A stretch of DNA of 5,543 bases from Betaproteobacteria bacterium (GTDB lineage Bacteria; Pseudomonadota; Gammaproteobacteria; Burkholderiales; Burkholderiaceae), in contig JABMMT010000013.1 of NCBI GenBank assembly GCA_013205155.1, positions 1-5,543 on the forward strand. Reading direction: 5' to 3'. The position numbers and the translations under genes were made by a program. Below the pieces are notes generated by a model. That model saw only the letters and a list, made by a program, of their open reading frames with translations. It was not told the DNA's origin and did not search any database. Shown in pieces: positions 1 to 4,907 of this stretch (position 1 is the first letter of the stretch; each line of letters begins with the position of its first letter).

Positions 1-206
1 AACACGGTATCTGAGCAAAATTTTTGTGTCGCATCTTGTTCGATGCGATCAAGGCCAGCAATACCTTCAGCTCTAAAGCTGTCCTGCATCATCTTGTTAT
101 ATTTGGGGTCGTTCTTTTGTTGAGCTTGAGCATGGCTATTTAATGCACCTGCTAGCAGAATAGCTCCGCCAATAGCCAAGAGTTTTTTAATATTGATAAA
201 TTTCAT
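1..206 (-). CDS. soxX: SoxX, c-type cytochrome subunit of SoxXA (N-terminal part only)
   Basis: The visible 68 codons encode the start of the small cytochrome partner of SoxA, which together with SoxA forms the periplasmic complex that joins thiosulfate to the SoxY cysteine. The start is ATG at 206, with an AGAGAG ribosome-binding site 7 bases upstream. Residues 1-28 form a Sec signal peptide (lysines near the start, a hydrophobic stretch, then SHAQA). Residues 51-65 read GLDRIEQDATQKFCS, matching the N-terminal region of the longer SoxX type, which carries a conserved extra cysteine (Cys64 here). The CxxCH haem motif would lie beyond the edge and is not seen. It starts 19 bp after the soxA stop codon. 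The name rests on this segment and on its position after soxA. Confidence 0.85.
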   Translation of the reverse strand, partial: MKFINIKKLLAIGGAILLAGALNSHAQAQQKNDPKYNKMMQDSFRAEGIAGLDRIEQDATQKFCSDTV

Positions 207-225
207 GATTTTGCTCTCTGATCTA

Positions 226-1038
226 TTAACGCTTTAAGCCTGGGGTTTCAACAGTGCCGCCGTTACCAGTCATGGCCATGTACATGGACAACGCAATCGT
301 GACATCTGATCCGTAAATCGGATAGGCGAGTCGTTGTTGACGGTAGCAGTCATTTAAGCGCTGCTGCATCGTCCAGAACTGTCCGCTAGATACGCGATAG
401 GCTGGCCAATAACCCCAACCTAAGGCGGCACCTTTTTGGACGGTGATATTAGGTAAATCTTGTAAACGAATGCGCTTACCATCTTCAGCATGGCAAGATG
501 CACATGAGAAGTCCATAGGACCACCCTGCAAGAAGAAGGCACGCTTTCCTAAATCGTACATTTCTTTTTCTTTTGGATGATTGGTGCTAACTTTAATCTT
601 ATCGCCCTTAGACAAAGTCACTACATAGGCTACGATTGCTTCCATATCCTTTTTGGGCCCTCTTTGGAAGGGGGAGTCAATCATTTCCTGTGGAATACGA
701 CCTTGCAGGAACAGCATACAAGTCATTAAGCGAGACTCAAGATCTTGAACCTTATCAGTATCTGCGAAATATCGTGGCAACTGGGCTGCGGCACCCTTCA
801 CGACTCCCGGCCCTAATCCCAAGTCGCATTTCTCTAAGGAAGCATTTTTAGGGCCAGTAGGCTTTTTCCAAAGCTCTTCACCAGCGGCCTCATATAACTC
901 TGATGGGTTTCCATCTGCAATCATCTCGCGATACTTTGCAATATCATCCGTAGCTTTTTGGGCATTGGCAGGAGAAGAAATCGACAGCATCGCTGCCAAT
1001 ACTCCCGAGACTAGGCCAAAGGTTAATTTACGTTGCAT
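226..1038 (-). CDS. soxA: SoxA, monoheme L-cysteine S-thiosulfotransferase subunit
   Basis: Catalytic subunit of SoxXA, which in the periplasm oxidatively links thiosulfate to the terminal cysteine of SoxY. The protein is 270 residues. I take ATG at 1038 as the start: it has GAAAGGG 6 bases upstream and begins a clean Sec signal peptide (residues 1-26, ending PANA|Q). A longer reading from TTG at 1077 adds 13 residues with no signal character. There is one haem motif, C179-A-S-C182-H183, and a second-domain Cys231 in NDCYRQQR, the family's distal haem ligand known to become a persulfide. In the N-terminal cytochrome domain, Cys71 and Cys107 stand without any CxxCH, so this is the monoheme SoxA class in which a disulfide replaces the first haem. 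It starts 39 bp after soxZ and is followed by soxX. Confidence 0.96.
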   Translation of the reverse strand: MQRKLTFGLVSGVLAAMLSISSPANAQKATDDIAKYREMIADGNPSELYEAAGEELWKKPTGPKNASLEKCDLGLGPGVVKGAAAQLPRYFADTDKVQDLESRLMTCMLFLQGRIPQEMIDSPFQRGPKKDMEAIVAYVVTLSKGDKIKVSTNHPKEKEMYDLGKRAFFLQGGPMDFSCASCHAEDGKRIRLQDLPNITVQKGAALGWGYWPAYRVSSGQFWTMQQRLNDCYRQQRLAYPIYGSDVTIALSMYMAMTGNGGTVETPGLKR

Positions 1039-1044
1039 TTGAGA

Positions 1045-1051
1045 CCCTTTC
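1045..1051 (-). promoter_or_regulatory. Ribosome-binding site that fixes the soxA start
   Basis: GAAAGGG on the minus strand lies 6 bases before ATG 1038. The alternative upstream TTG codon at 1077 abuts the soxZ stop codon and would place this motif inside the coding sequence, so the motif supports the shorter SoxA with its signal peptide at the true N-terminus. Confidence 0.7.
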
Positions 1052-1077
1052 AAAACTATTGAGATGGTGAAGTTCAA

Positions 1078-1386
1078 TTAAGAAGCGGTTGCTTCATCGG
1101 TGCGCTTATCACCTTTACTATCAACCCAGCTCACAGTAATCTTGTCACCTTTGGCGCCTTTGTACTTAAAGTTCATGAATGGATCCTTCGAAACTGCAGG
1201 ACCAAACTGACCATTGAAGACATCCTTACCATTTGCTTTGACGTTGATGTTACTAATAAACCATGCAGGAATGGCTTTACCAGCAGCATCTTTGCGCTGA
1301 CCAGCTTCCATATCATGCTTCATCAAAATTTTTACATCCACAATTCCACCATTCTCAGCAGCTCTAACGCGCATTGGATCAGCCAT
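1078..1386 (-). CDS. soxZ: SoxZ, sulfur-carrier scaffold subunit
   Basis: SoxZ forms the heterodimer SoxYZ, the periplasmic carrier on which all Sox intermediates are bound. The 102-residue length is typical. The sequence is a single immunoglobulin-like beta domain with family hallmarks: MRVRA near the start, a KHDMEAGQRKDAAGK segment at residues 23-37, IPAWFI at 39-44, and a C-terminal GDKITVSWVDSKGDKRTDEA. There is no signal peptide and no cysteine, as expected: known SoxZ proteins leave the cytoplasm bound to the Tat-exported SoxY. The ATG at 1386 has AGAGGA a few bases upstream. It lies 52 bp after soxY and 39 bp before soxA. Confidence 0.97.
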   Translation of the reverse strand: MADPMRVRAAENGGIVDVKILMKHDMEAGQRKDAAGKAIPAWFISNINVKANGKDVFNGQFGPAVSKDPFMNFKYKGAKGDKITVSWVDSKGDKRTDEATAS

Positions 1387-1438
1387 GATTTCCTCTTTTA
1401 ATCTATTTAATTAGTAAACAATGATTTGTAGCCGGTAC

Positions 1439-1891
1439 CTAACCGCCACAACCACCCAAAGTCACTTTGATTTCTTTAACTGCCATGCTCCACTTGCCAT
1501 CGGCTTTCACTAAGGCATATACATTGGAGGTTTGTCCCATCTTGACGCGAGTAGTTACAAACGACTCTGTACCTGCAGGAATAAAGAATTGGGCAGCTAA
1601 AGCGCTAGGGTTCTTTTCAACCAAGATTGCCATTTGCTCTGCTTTAAGCGTGGTGATAATCCCCACGGGAACTACGGCACCATTTTCTGCAATATCAGGC
1701 GCATTCAAAGTAACAGCACCAGACTTATCTGGGCTACCAGCGCCCAAGATTTTAAATACTTCATCCAAGCTTTTGCCTTCGAAAGCCGCTTTGTTCCACT
1801 CTTGAGCTTGGGCTACGCTAATAAGACCCGCAGAAGCCATCAAGCCAAAAACGGCCGAATATTTCATTAAACTGCGTCGTTGCTGATTCAT
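1439..1891 (-). CDS. soxY: SoxY, thiosulfate-oxidation carrier protein
   Basis: Central substrate carrier of the Sox cycle: thiosulfate, sulfane and sulfonate intermediates are held covalently on its penultimate-region cysteine. The protein is 150 residues and ends in the exact family motif GGCGG, with Cys148 as the carrier residue on a flexible tail and as the only cysteine. Residues 1-29 are a twin-arginine signal (MNQQRRSLMKYS, hydrophobic core, VAQA|Q), which also serves SoxZ export. The mature part is the Ig-like SoxY domain, with typical FEGKSLDEVFKILG near the N-terminus and IPAGTESFVTTRVKMGQT at 104-121. ATG at 1891 has a strong AAGGAG 5 bases upstream. soxD ends 67 bp upstream and soxZ follows 52 bp downstream. 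Confidence 0.98.
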   Translation of the reverse strand: MNQQRRSLMKYSAVFGLMASAGLISVAQAQEWNKAAFEGKSLDEVFKILGAGSPDKSGAVTLNAPDIAENGAVVPVGIITTLKAEQMAILVEKNPSALAAQFFIPAGTESFVTTRVKMGQTSNVYALVKADGKWSMAVKEIKVTLGGCGG

Positions 1892-1896
1892 AAAAA

Positions 1897-1902
1897 CTCC
1901 TT
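1897..1902 (-). promoter_or_regulatory. Strong Shine-Dalgarno site of soxY
   Basis: AAGGAG followed by TTTTT and ATG is the closest match to the consensus ribosome-binding site among the genes of this window. This fits a need for more SoxY carrier than SoxCD enzyme, although that reading is inference. Confidence 0.65.
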
Positions 1903-1924
1903 TATTAATCTACTCTTACTATCA

Positions 1925-1954
1925 AATATAGTGCTATTTCTTAAAATCTTCCAA
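1925..1954 (-). promoter_or_regulatory. Possible internal promoter before soxY
   Basis: In the 67-bp AT-rich gap between soxD and soxY, the minus strand reads TTGGAA (1954-1949, 4 of 6 against the -35 consensus), an 18-base spacer, then TATATT (1930-1925, 5 of 6 against -10). Transcription would begin near 1918, about 25 bases before the soxY start. The match is moderate and AT-rich DNA produces such hits by chance; no other support is visible. Confidence 0.3.
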
Positions 1955-1958
1955 AAAT

Positions 1959-3047
1959 CTACTGCCCAGTCAGCATCCACCGGACTAGAATAGCCGTATC
2001 CTCAGCCGATAACTGCGCTTGGGCTGGCATCGGAATAGCTCCCCAGACACCAGAACCGCCGTTTTTGACCTTTGCCATCAGTTTGTCCTGCGCTCCACTC
2101 TGGCCTTTATATTTTCCGGCAACATCAGAGATTGAAGGTCCTACTAACTTCGCATTCGGAGCATGACAGGCAGAGCAGTTCTCATTCTTAAATAATGCGG
2201 CTGCCCCCTTGGTAACAATTGCATGGGTATCTTTTGCATGGGCTAAGCCTACTCCTAATACTCCTGGGAGTTTAGCAATAGGAGGTTTAGTAGTATCAGC
2301 GCCACGATAAGGTCCATAGAGACGATTTTGGTCAACAATATTACCGTGCGCATCCCTAGCAAAATCAGGCAATGTAGAGCCAATTTGTTCAAATGCCACG
2401 CAATTATTCATGCAAGAAGATCCATTGACATCAGGCTTATCTTTCACATTCCAAAAGCCATGCTTGGTTGTCATGCCATGACGGTTTGGCATTTTTTCTT
2501 GCACTTGTGCAATATTGGTATTACTTAAAACAAAATTATCTGGAACAATATCGCCAAGGCTTAAAATAAAAGCAACTAAGGCGTACGTGTCATCTGGGTT
2601 CAATGTTCTTGGCGCATTCCATGGCATGGCACGATAAATGTAATCCCATAATGTTGAAACAGTTGGAACCTTCATTAAGGTGGTGCGCTGAGGTTGCTTC
2701 ATGTCAACCAAAGAAGCTACCTTCCCTGTTTTAATGTCATCCTTCGTTGTGCCGCCCGCAATTGGGGTATAGATTTCATTGGACTCGCCAAAAATTCCGT
2801 GGCAACTAGCGCATTTGGCCTCCCAAATAGTTTGCCCTTGCTCTACAGAACCAGAACCTTTTGGTAGACCCTTAAAATCTGGACGCACATCAATGTCCCA
2901 TGCAGCGACTTCTGCAGGGGTAGCATTTCTACCAAGGCCAGGAAACCTTGCGGAACCTTGAGTGCTTTGTGCGTATGCCAGATTAGCAATAAATAGAGCT
3001 AAGAACAGCAGACTCAAACGGGCAATGAATTTATCCAACTTGAACAT
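1959..3047 (-). CDS. soxD: SoxD, diheme cytochrome c subunit of sulfane dehydrogenase
   Basis: Electron-accepting subunit of periplasmic SoxCD, which passes the electrons from oxidation of SoxY-bound sulfane sulfur to the respiratory chain. The protein is 362 residues. Residues 1-26 are a Sec signal peptide (ANLAYA|Q). Two cytochrome c domains follow: the first has C79-A-S-C82-H83 with a likely axial Met141 (RAMPW), and the second has C291-S-A-C294-H295 with a likely axial Met340 (IPMPA). The linker between them holds a C212-MNN-C216 pair. The first five codons overlap the end of soxC by 17 bp, and the ribosome-binding site GAGGTGA (3057-3051) lies inside soxC, so translation of the two subunits is probably coupled. 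Naming rests on the two-haem layout and on the soxC neighbour. Confidence 0.94.
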   Translation of the reverse strand: MFKLDKFIARLSLLFLALFIANLAYAQSTQGSARFPGLGRNATPAEVAAWDIDVRPDFKGLPKGSGSVEQGQTIWEAKCASCHGIFGESNEIYTPIAGGTTKDDIKTGKVASLVDMKQPQRTTLMKVPTVSTLWDYIYRAMPWNAPRTLNPDDTYALVAFILSLGDIVPDNFVLSNTNIAQVQEKMPNRHGMTTKHGFWNVKDKPDVNGSSCMNNCVAFEQIGSTLPDFARDAHGNIVDQNRLYGPYRGADTTKPPIAKLPGVLGVGLAHAKDTHAIVTKGAAALFKNENCSACHAPNAKLVGPSISDVAGKYKGQSGAQDKLMAKVKNGGSGVWGAIPMPAQAQLSAEDTAILVRWMLTGQ

Positions 3048-4431
3048 TGCTCACCTCACCGTTTGAATCCAGTTTCCAAGACTGAATGGCATTGTTGTGA
3101 TAGATCGAACGCGTGCCGCGAACTTTACGTAAAGCTTTAATGGAGGGCTGTATATAACCTGTGCCATCAATCGCTCTTGACTGCAAGATTACCGGAGATC
3201 CATCCCATACCCAGTCAATATTAAAACGGGTAATCGATTTGGTGAGGATCGGTGTTTCTAAGCGTGCAGTACGCCAGTTATTACCTCCATCAAACGATAC
3301 ATCGACACGCTTAATCTTGCCTCGACCAGACCAGGCCATTCCACTCACATTATAAAAACCTTTATCTAGCAACTGCTGCCCACCTGATGGAGTGGTAATC
3401 ACAGACTTGCATTCCTGCACAGATGTATATTGACGATGAGAGCCATCTTTCATGAGGTCAATATAGTGAACAGCCTCATCTTTTGCAGCCCATGGCATAT
3501 CACCAACTTCTAAGCGACGTAACCACTTCACCCAGCTCACCCCTTGTACGCCTGGTACTACTAGGCGTAAGGGAAAACCATTTTCTGGACGTAGCATTTC
3601 ACCATTCATACCCCAGGCAACGATCGTATCCTGTAAGCAGCTCTCTAAATTAATAGTACGAGTCATCCCTGAGCCATCACCACCCTCTGCAAGTAAGTAT
3701 TTCCCTTTTTTGAGATCAGCACCACACTCATCAAGCAGCACCTTAAGAGGTACGCCAGTAAATTCACAGCAAGACAACATACCATGGGTGTACTGCACTG
3801 TTGGCACTGCCACATTACCCCACTCTAAGCCAGTATTAGCGCCACACTCAATAAAATGCGTACGAGAGACTGATGGCAAACGCATTAAATCATTCATAGT
3901 AAAGACACGGGCATTTTTCACTAAGCCATTTACCATCAAACGATGCGTTTCAGGATTGAGGTTGTACCAACCTTGATGGTGTCGCTCAAAATGCAAACCA
4001 TTTGGCGTAATGGTTCCAAATAAACCTTGTAGGGGCGTGAAAGCAACGGAAGAGGCGGACACGCGCGTCAATCCTGGTGATTCACGACGAATCAAATTCG
4101 CTTCATAGATAGATGGCACACCATAAGGCATGGTGGCAACATTCTTTCCAAGAGTGGTTTGCCATTCCTGTTTTTCAAGAATGGCAGGATCACCTTCTTC
4201 AGCAGCAAAGACGAATGGCGCCGCTAAGCCAGCTGTTGCTCCACCGATCGCAGAAAGAAAGCCTTTGCGCAGGAAACCACGGCGAGCCTCATCCAAACCA
4301 TTCGCATTAATATCGGTAATCAAATCTTGAGAAATGAAATGCTCCGGCGCTGTAACCAATCGCGCTCTGTTGCTAGGCTTTTCTATAGCAGAAATATCCT
4401 TGGCACTCAATTCAATTTGCTTCTTAGTCAT
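3031..4431 (-). CDS. soxC: SoxC, molybdenum sulfane dehydrogenase subunit
   Basis: Catalytic subunit of SoxCD, a sulfite-oxidase-family molybdoenzyme that oxidises the sulfane sulfur left on SoxY after sulfate release. The protein is 466 residues. A twin-arginine signal is visible (ARRGFLRKGF at 49-58, hydrophobic segment to about 77), preceded by a 48-residue hydrophilic leader with no internal Met. The Moco domain spans roughly 100-320: HFERHH at 147-152, the molybdenum-ligand Cys196 in FIECGANTG, GGDGSG at 250-255, and RPENGFPLRLVVPGVQGVSW at 281-300. The Mo-cofactor dimerisation domain follows (about 340-445, with VSFDGGNNW). The ATG at 4431 has AGAGG upstream. Tat export fits a cofactor inserted before transport. 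It lies 39 bp after arsR. Plain sulfite dehydrogenase (SorA) is excluded by the sox context and length. Confidence 0.97.
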   Translation of the reverse strand: MTKKQIELSAKDISAIEKPSNRARLVTAPEHFISQDLITDINANGLDEARRGFLRKGFLSAIGGATAGLAAPFVFAAEEGDPAILEKQEWQTTLGKNVATMPYGVPSIYEANLIRRESPGLTRVSASSVAFTPLQGLFGTITPNGLHFERHHQGWYNLNPETHRLMVNGLVKNARVFTMNDLMRLPSVSRTHFIECGANTGLEWGNVAVPTVQYTHGMLSCCEFTGVPLKVLLDECGADLKKGKYLLAEGGDGSGMTRTINLESCLQDTIVAWGMNGEMLRPENGFPLRLVVPGVQGVSWVKWLRRLEVGDMPWAAKDEAVHYIDLMKDGSHRQYTSVQECKSVITTPSGGQQLLDKGFYNVSGMAWSGRGKIKRVDVSFDGGNNWRTARLETPILTKSITRFNIDWVWDGSPVILQSRAIDGTGYIQPSIKALRKVRGTRSIYHNNAIQSWKLDSNGEVSNVQVG

Positions 4432-4450
4432 TTAACCTCTACCAAAATAA

Positions 4451-4474
4451 ATACTTGAATACTTAAACACTTAA
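4451..4474. repeat. Three tandem 8-bp direct repeats at the arsR-soxC junction
   Basis: The plus strand reads ATACTTGA, ATACTTAA, ACACTTAA back to back, each differing from its neighbour by one base. The array covers the arsR stop codon (4471-4473) and most of the 39-bp gap before soxC. It could be slippage debris in AT-rich DNA or a regulator contact site; nothing else indicates a function. Confidence 0.5.
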
Positions 4475-4806
4475 TGCATACCTTCAGCAATCTTTGCGCA
4501 GACTGACTGGCACATATCAACCGTGGCATTGTCTGCAATCGAGTAATACACTGTGACGCCTTCTTTGCGCCGCTGCAAGATTCCGGACTTGTGCAACGCC
4601 ATGAGATGACGTGATATATTGGCCTGACTAGACCCACACATCTCAACCACCTCAGAAACAGATTTTTCTCCACTACAAACGGCATACATAATCCGCAGGC
4701 GTGAAGGCTCAGATAGAACACTGAAATACTCAGCGACCTTAAAAAAGACTTTCTCCATTTGCTTAGGAGATAAAGATTTTGTAGCTTTTTGAACGCGAGA
4801 TTTCAC
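4471..4806 (-). CDS. ArsR-family winged-helix repressor, probable sulfur-responsive regulator of sox
   Basis: A 111-residue ArsR/SmtB-type transcription factor. The family core is clear: LSEPSRLRIMYAV at 31-43, then a helix-turn-helix with SVSEVVEMCGSSQANISRHL (49-68), recognition helix about 59-75, and a beta-wing QRRKEGVTVYYSIAD (78-92). Cysteines are at 44, 57, 99 and 103. The CVC metal motif of arsenic-sensing ArsR is absent. Cysteines in helices 2 and 5 recall the persulfide-sensing branch (SqrR, BigR, sox-linked SoxR), though Cys44 appears shifted relative to their helix-2 cysteine. I take the GTG at 4806, the first start after an in-frame stop, with GAGG 13 bases upstream, which is rather far; ATG at 4758 is the alternative but removes part of helix 1 and has no clear ribosome-binding site. 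It heads the sox operon and probably represses itself and sox. The ligand is inference. Confidence 0.88.
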   Translation of the reverse strand: MKSRVQKATKSLSPKQMEKVFFKVAEYFSVLSEPSRLRIMYAVCSGEKSVSEVVEMCGSSQANISRHLMALHKSGILQRRKEGVTVYYSIADNATVDMCQSVCAKIAEGMH

Positions 4807-4812
4807 TTTTTT

Positions 4813-4822
4813 AGGATATCCT
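4813..4822. promoter_or_regulatory. Palindrome overlapping the arsR ribosome-binding site
   Basis: AGGATATCCT is a perfect 10-bp palindrome whose minus strand supplies most of the GAGGAT ribosome-binding site of arsR. In the mRNA it could self-pair only weakly because there is no loop. It may be a half of a binding site or coincidence. Confidence 0.35.
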
Positions 4823-4823
4823 C

Positions 4824-4849
4824 AATATATGCATATATGCGTATATATT
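4824..4849. promoter_or_regulatory. AT-rich inverted repeat, probable ArsR-type operator
   Basis: Arms AATATAT (4824-4830) and ATATATT (4843-4849) are a perfect 7-bp inverted repeat, spaced by 12 bases that partly keep the symmetry. Inside lie a perfect 14-bp palindrome (ATATATGCATATAT, 4825-4838) and a perfect 10-bp one (GCATATATGC, 4831-4840). ArsR-family dimers bind AT-rich imperfect inverted repeats of about this size overlapping their own promoter, and this one sits 17 bp upstream of the arsR start. No convincing -35/-10 pair for arsR could be assigned, since TATA-like hexamers occur throughout the repeat. Binding is inferred. Confidence 0.6.
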
Positions 4850-4865
4850 TGAACTCTCTTTAGAA

Positions 4866-4894
4866 CTAACAGCTATAGGGGCTAACCCTATATT
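4866..4894 (+). promoter_or_regulatory. Probable sigma-70 promoter of modB
   Basis: CTAACA (4866-4871, 4 of 6 against TTGACA), a 17-base spacer, and TATATT (4889-4894, 5 of 6 against TATAAT). The predicted start site near 4901 leaves only about 7 bases before the first modB ATG (4908), suggesting an almost leaderless mRNA. That agrees with the lack of a visible Shine-Dalgarno sequence there. Confidence 0.5.
4874..4892. promoter_or_regulatory. Inverted repeat TATAGGG-N5-CCCTATA over the modB promoter
   Basis: Perfect 7-bp arms around the spacer GCTAA, filling the -35/-10 spacer and entering the -10 box. It could be an operator for a second regulator or, as RNA on the arsR side, lie upstream of the message. 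It lacks a T-run, so it is not a terminator. Confidence 0.45.
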
Positions 4895-4905
4895 GCTTAG
4901 CAATA
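4891..4905. promoter_or_regulatory. Inverted repeat TATTGCT-T-AGCAATA at the modB start site
   Basis: Perfect 7-bp arms with a single central base. It shares two bases with the preceding repeat and covers the end of the -10 box and the predicted transcription start. A protein bound here would block modB transcription. Its identity is unknown. Confidence 0.45.
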
Positions 4906-4907
4906 CA

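Larger units (their letters stand above)
1..4806 (-). other. Sox thiosulfate-oxidation operon (arsR-soxCDYZAX, open at the left edge)
   Basis: Seven consecutive minus-strand genes have gaps of only 39, -17, 67, 52, 39 and 19 bp. No terminator-like hairpin with a T-run was seen between them, so one transcript is likely. The order matches the soxCDYZAXB arrangement common in betaproteobacteria, with an ArsR regulator in front. The window ends inside soxX; soxB, the remaining core gene, is expected beyond position 1 but not seen. The presence of both soxC and soxD implies full oxidation of thiosulfate to sulfate and not the truncated Sox pathway that deposits sulfur. One-transcript status is inferred from spacing only. 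Confidence 0.85.

Noticed and set aside
1039..1077. N-terminal 13-residue extension of SoxA from a TTG codon at 1077
   Set aside because: It abuts the soxZ stop codon, has no ribosome-binding site of its own, and would bury the signal peptide; ATG 1038 has both a ribosome site and a signal peptide directly after it.
636..4330. Several 60-112 codon plus-strand open frames opposite soxA, soxY, soxD and soxC
   Set aside because: All lie antisense to well-supported sox genes, show no family features or convincing ribosome sites, and are explained by the codon use of the real genes.
4428..4721. 97-codon minus-strand open frame inside arsR
   Set aside because: It lies in another frame of the clear ArsR gene, has no recognisable domain and a poor protein composition; it is a shadow.
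4471..4806. Arsenic-sensing ArsR
   Set aside because: The CVC metal motif in the DNA-binding region is missing, no ars genes are nearby, and the gene leads a sox operon.
4873..4896. Canonical ModE-binding site
   Set aside because: GCTATA and TATATTGC are only loosely symmetric and the spacing differs from the E. coli modA site as I remember it; too weak to annotate as such.
4874..4905. Rho-independent terminator for an upstream gene
   Set aside because: The hairpins are between two divergent starts, with no converging gene end and no T-run after the stems.
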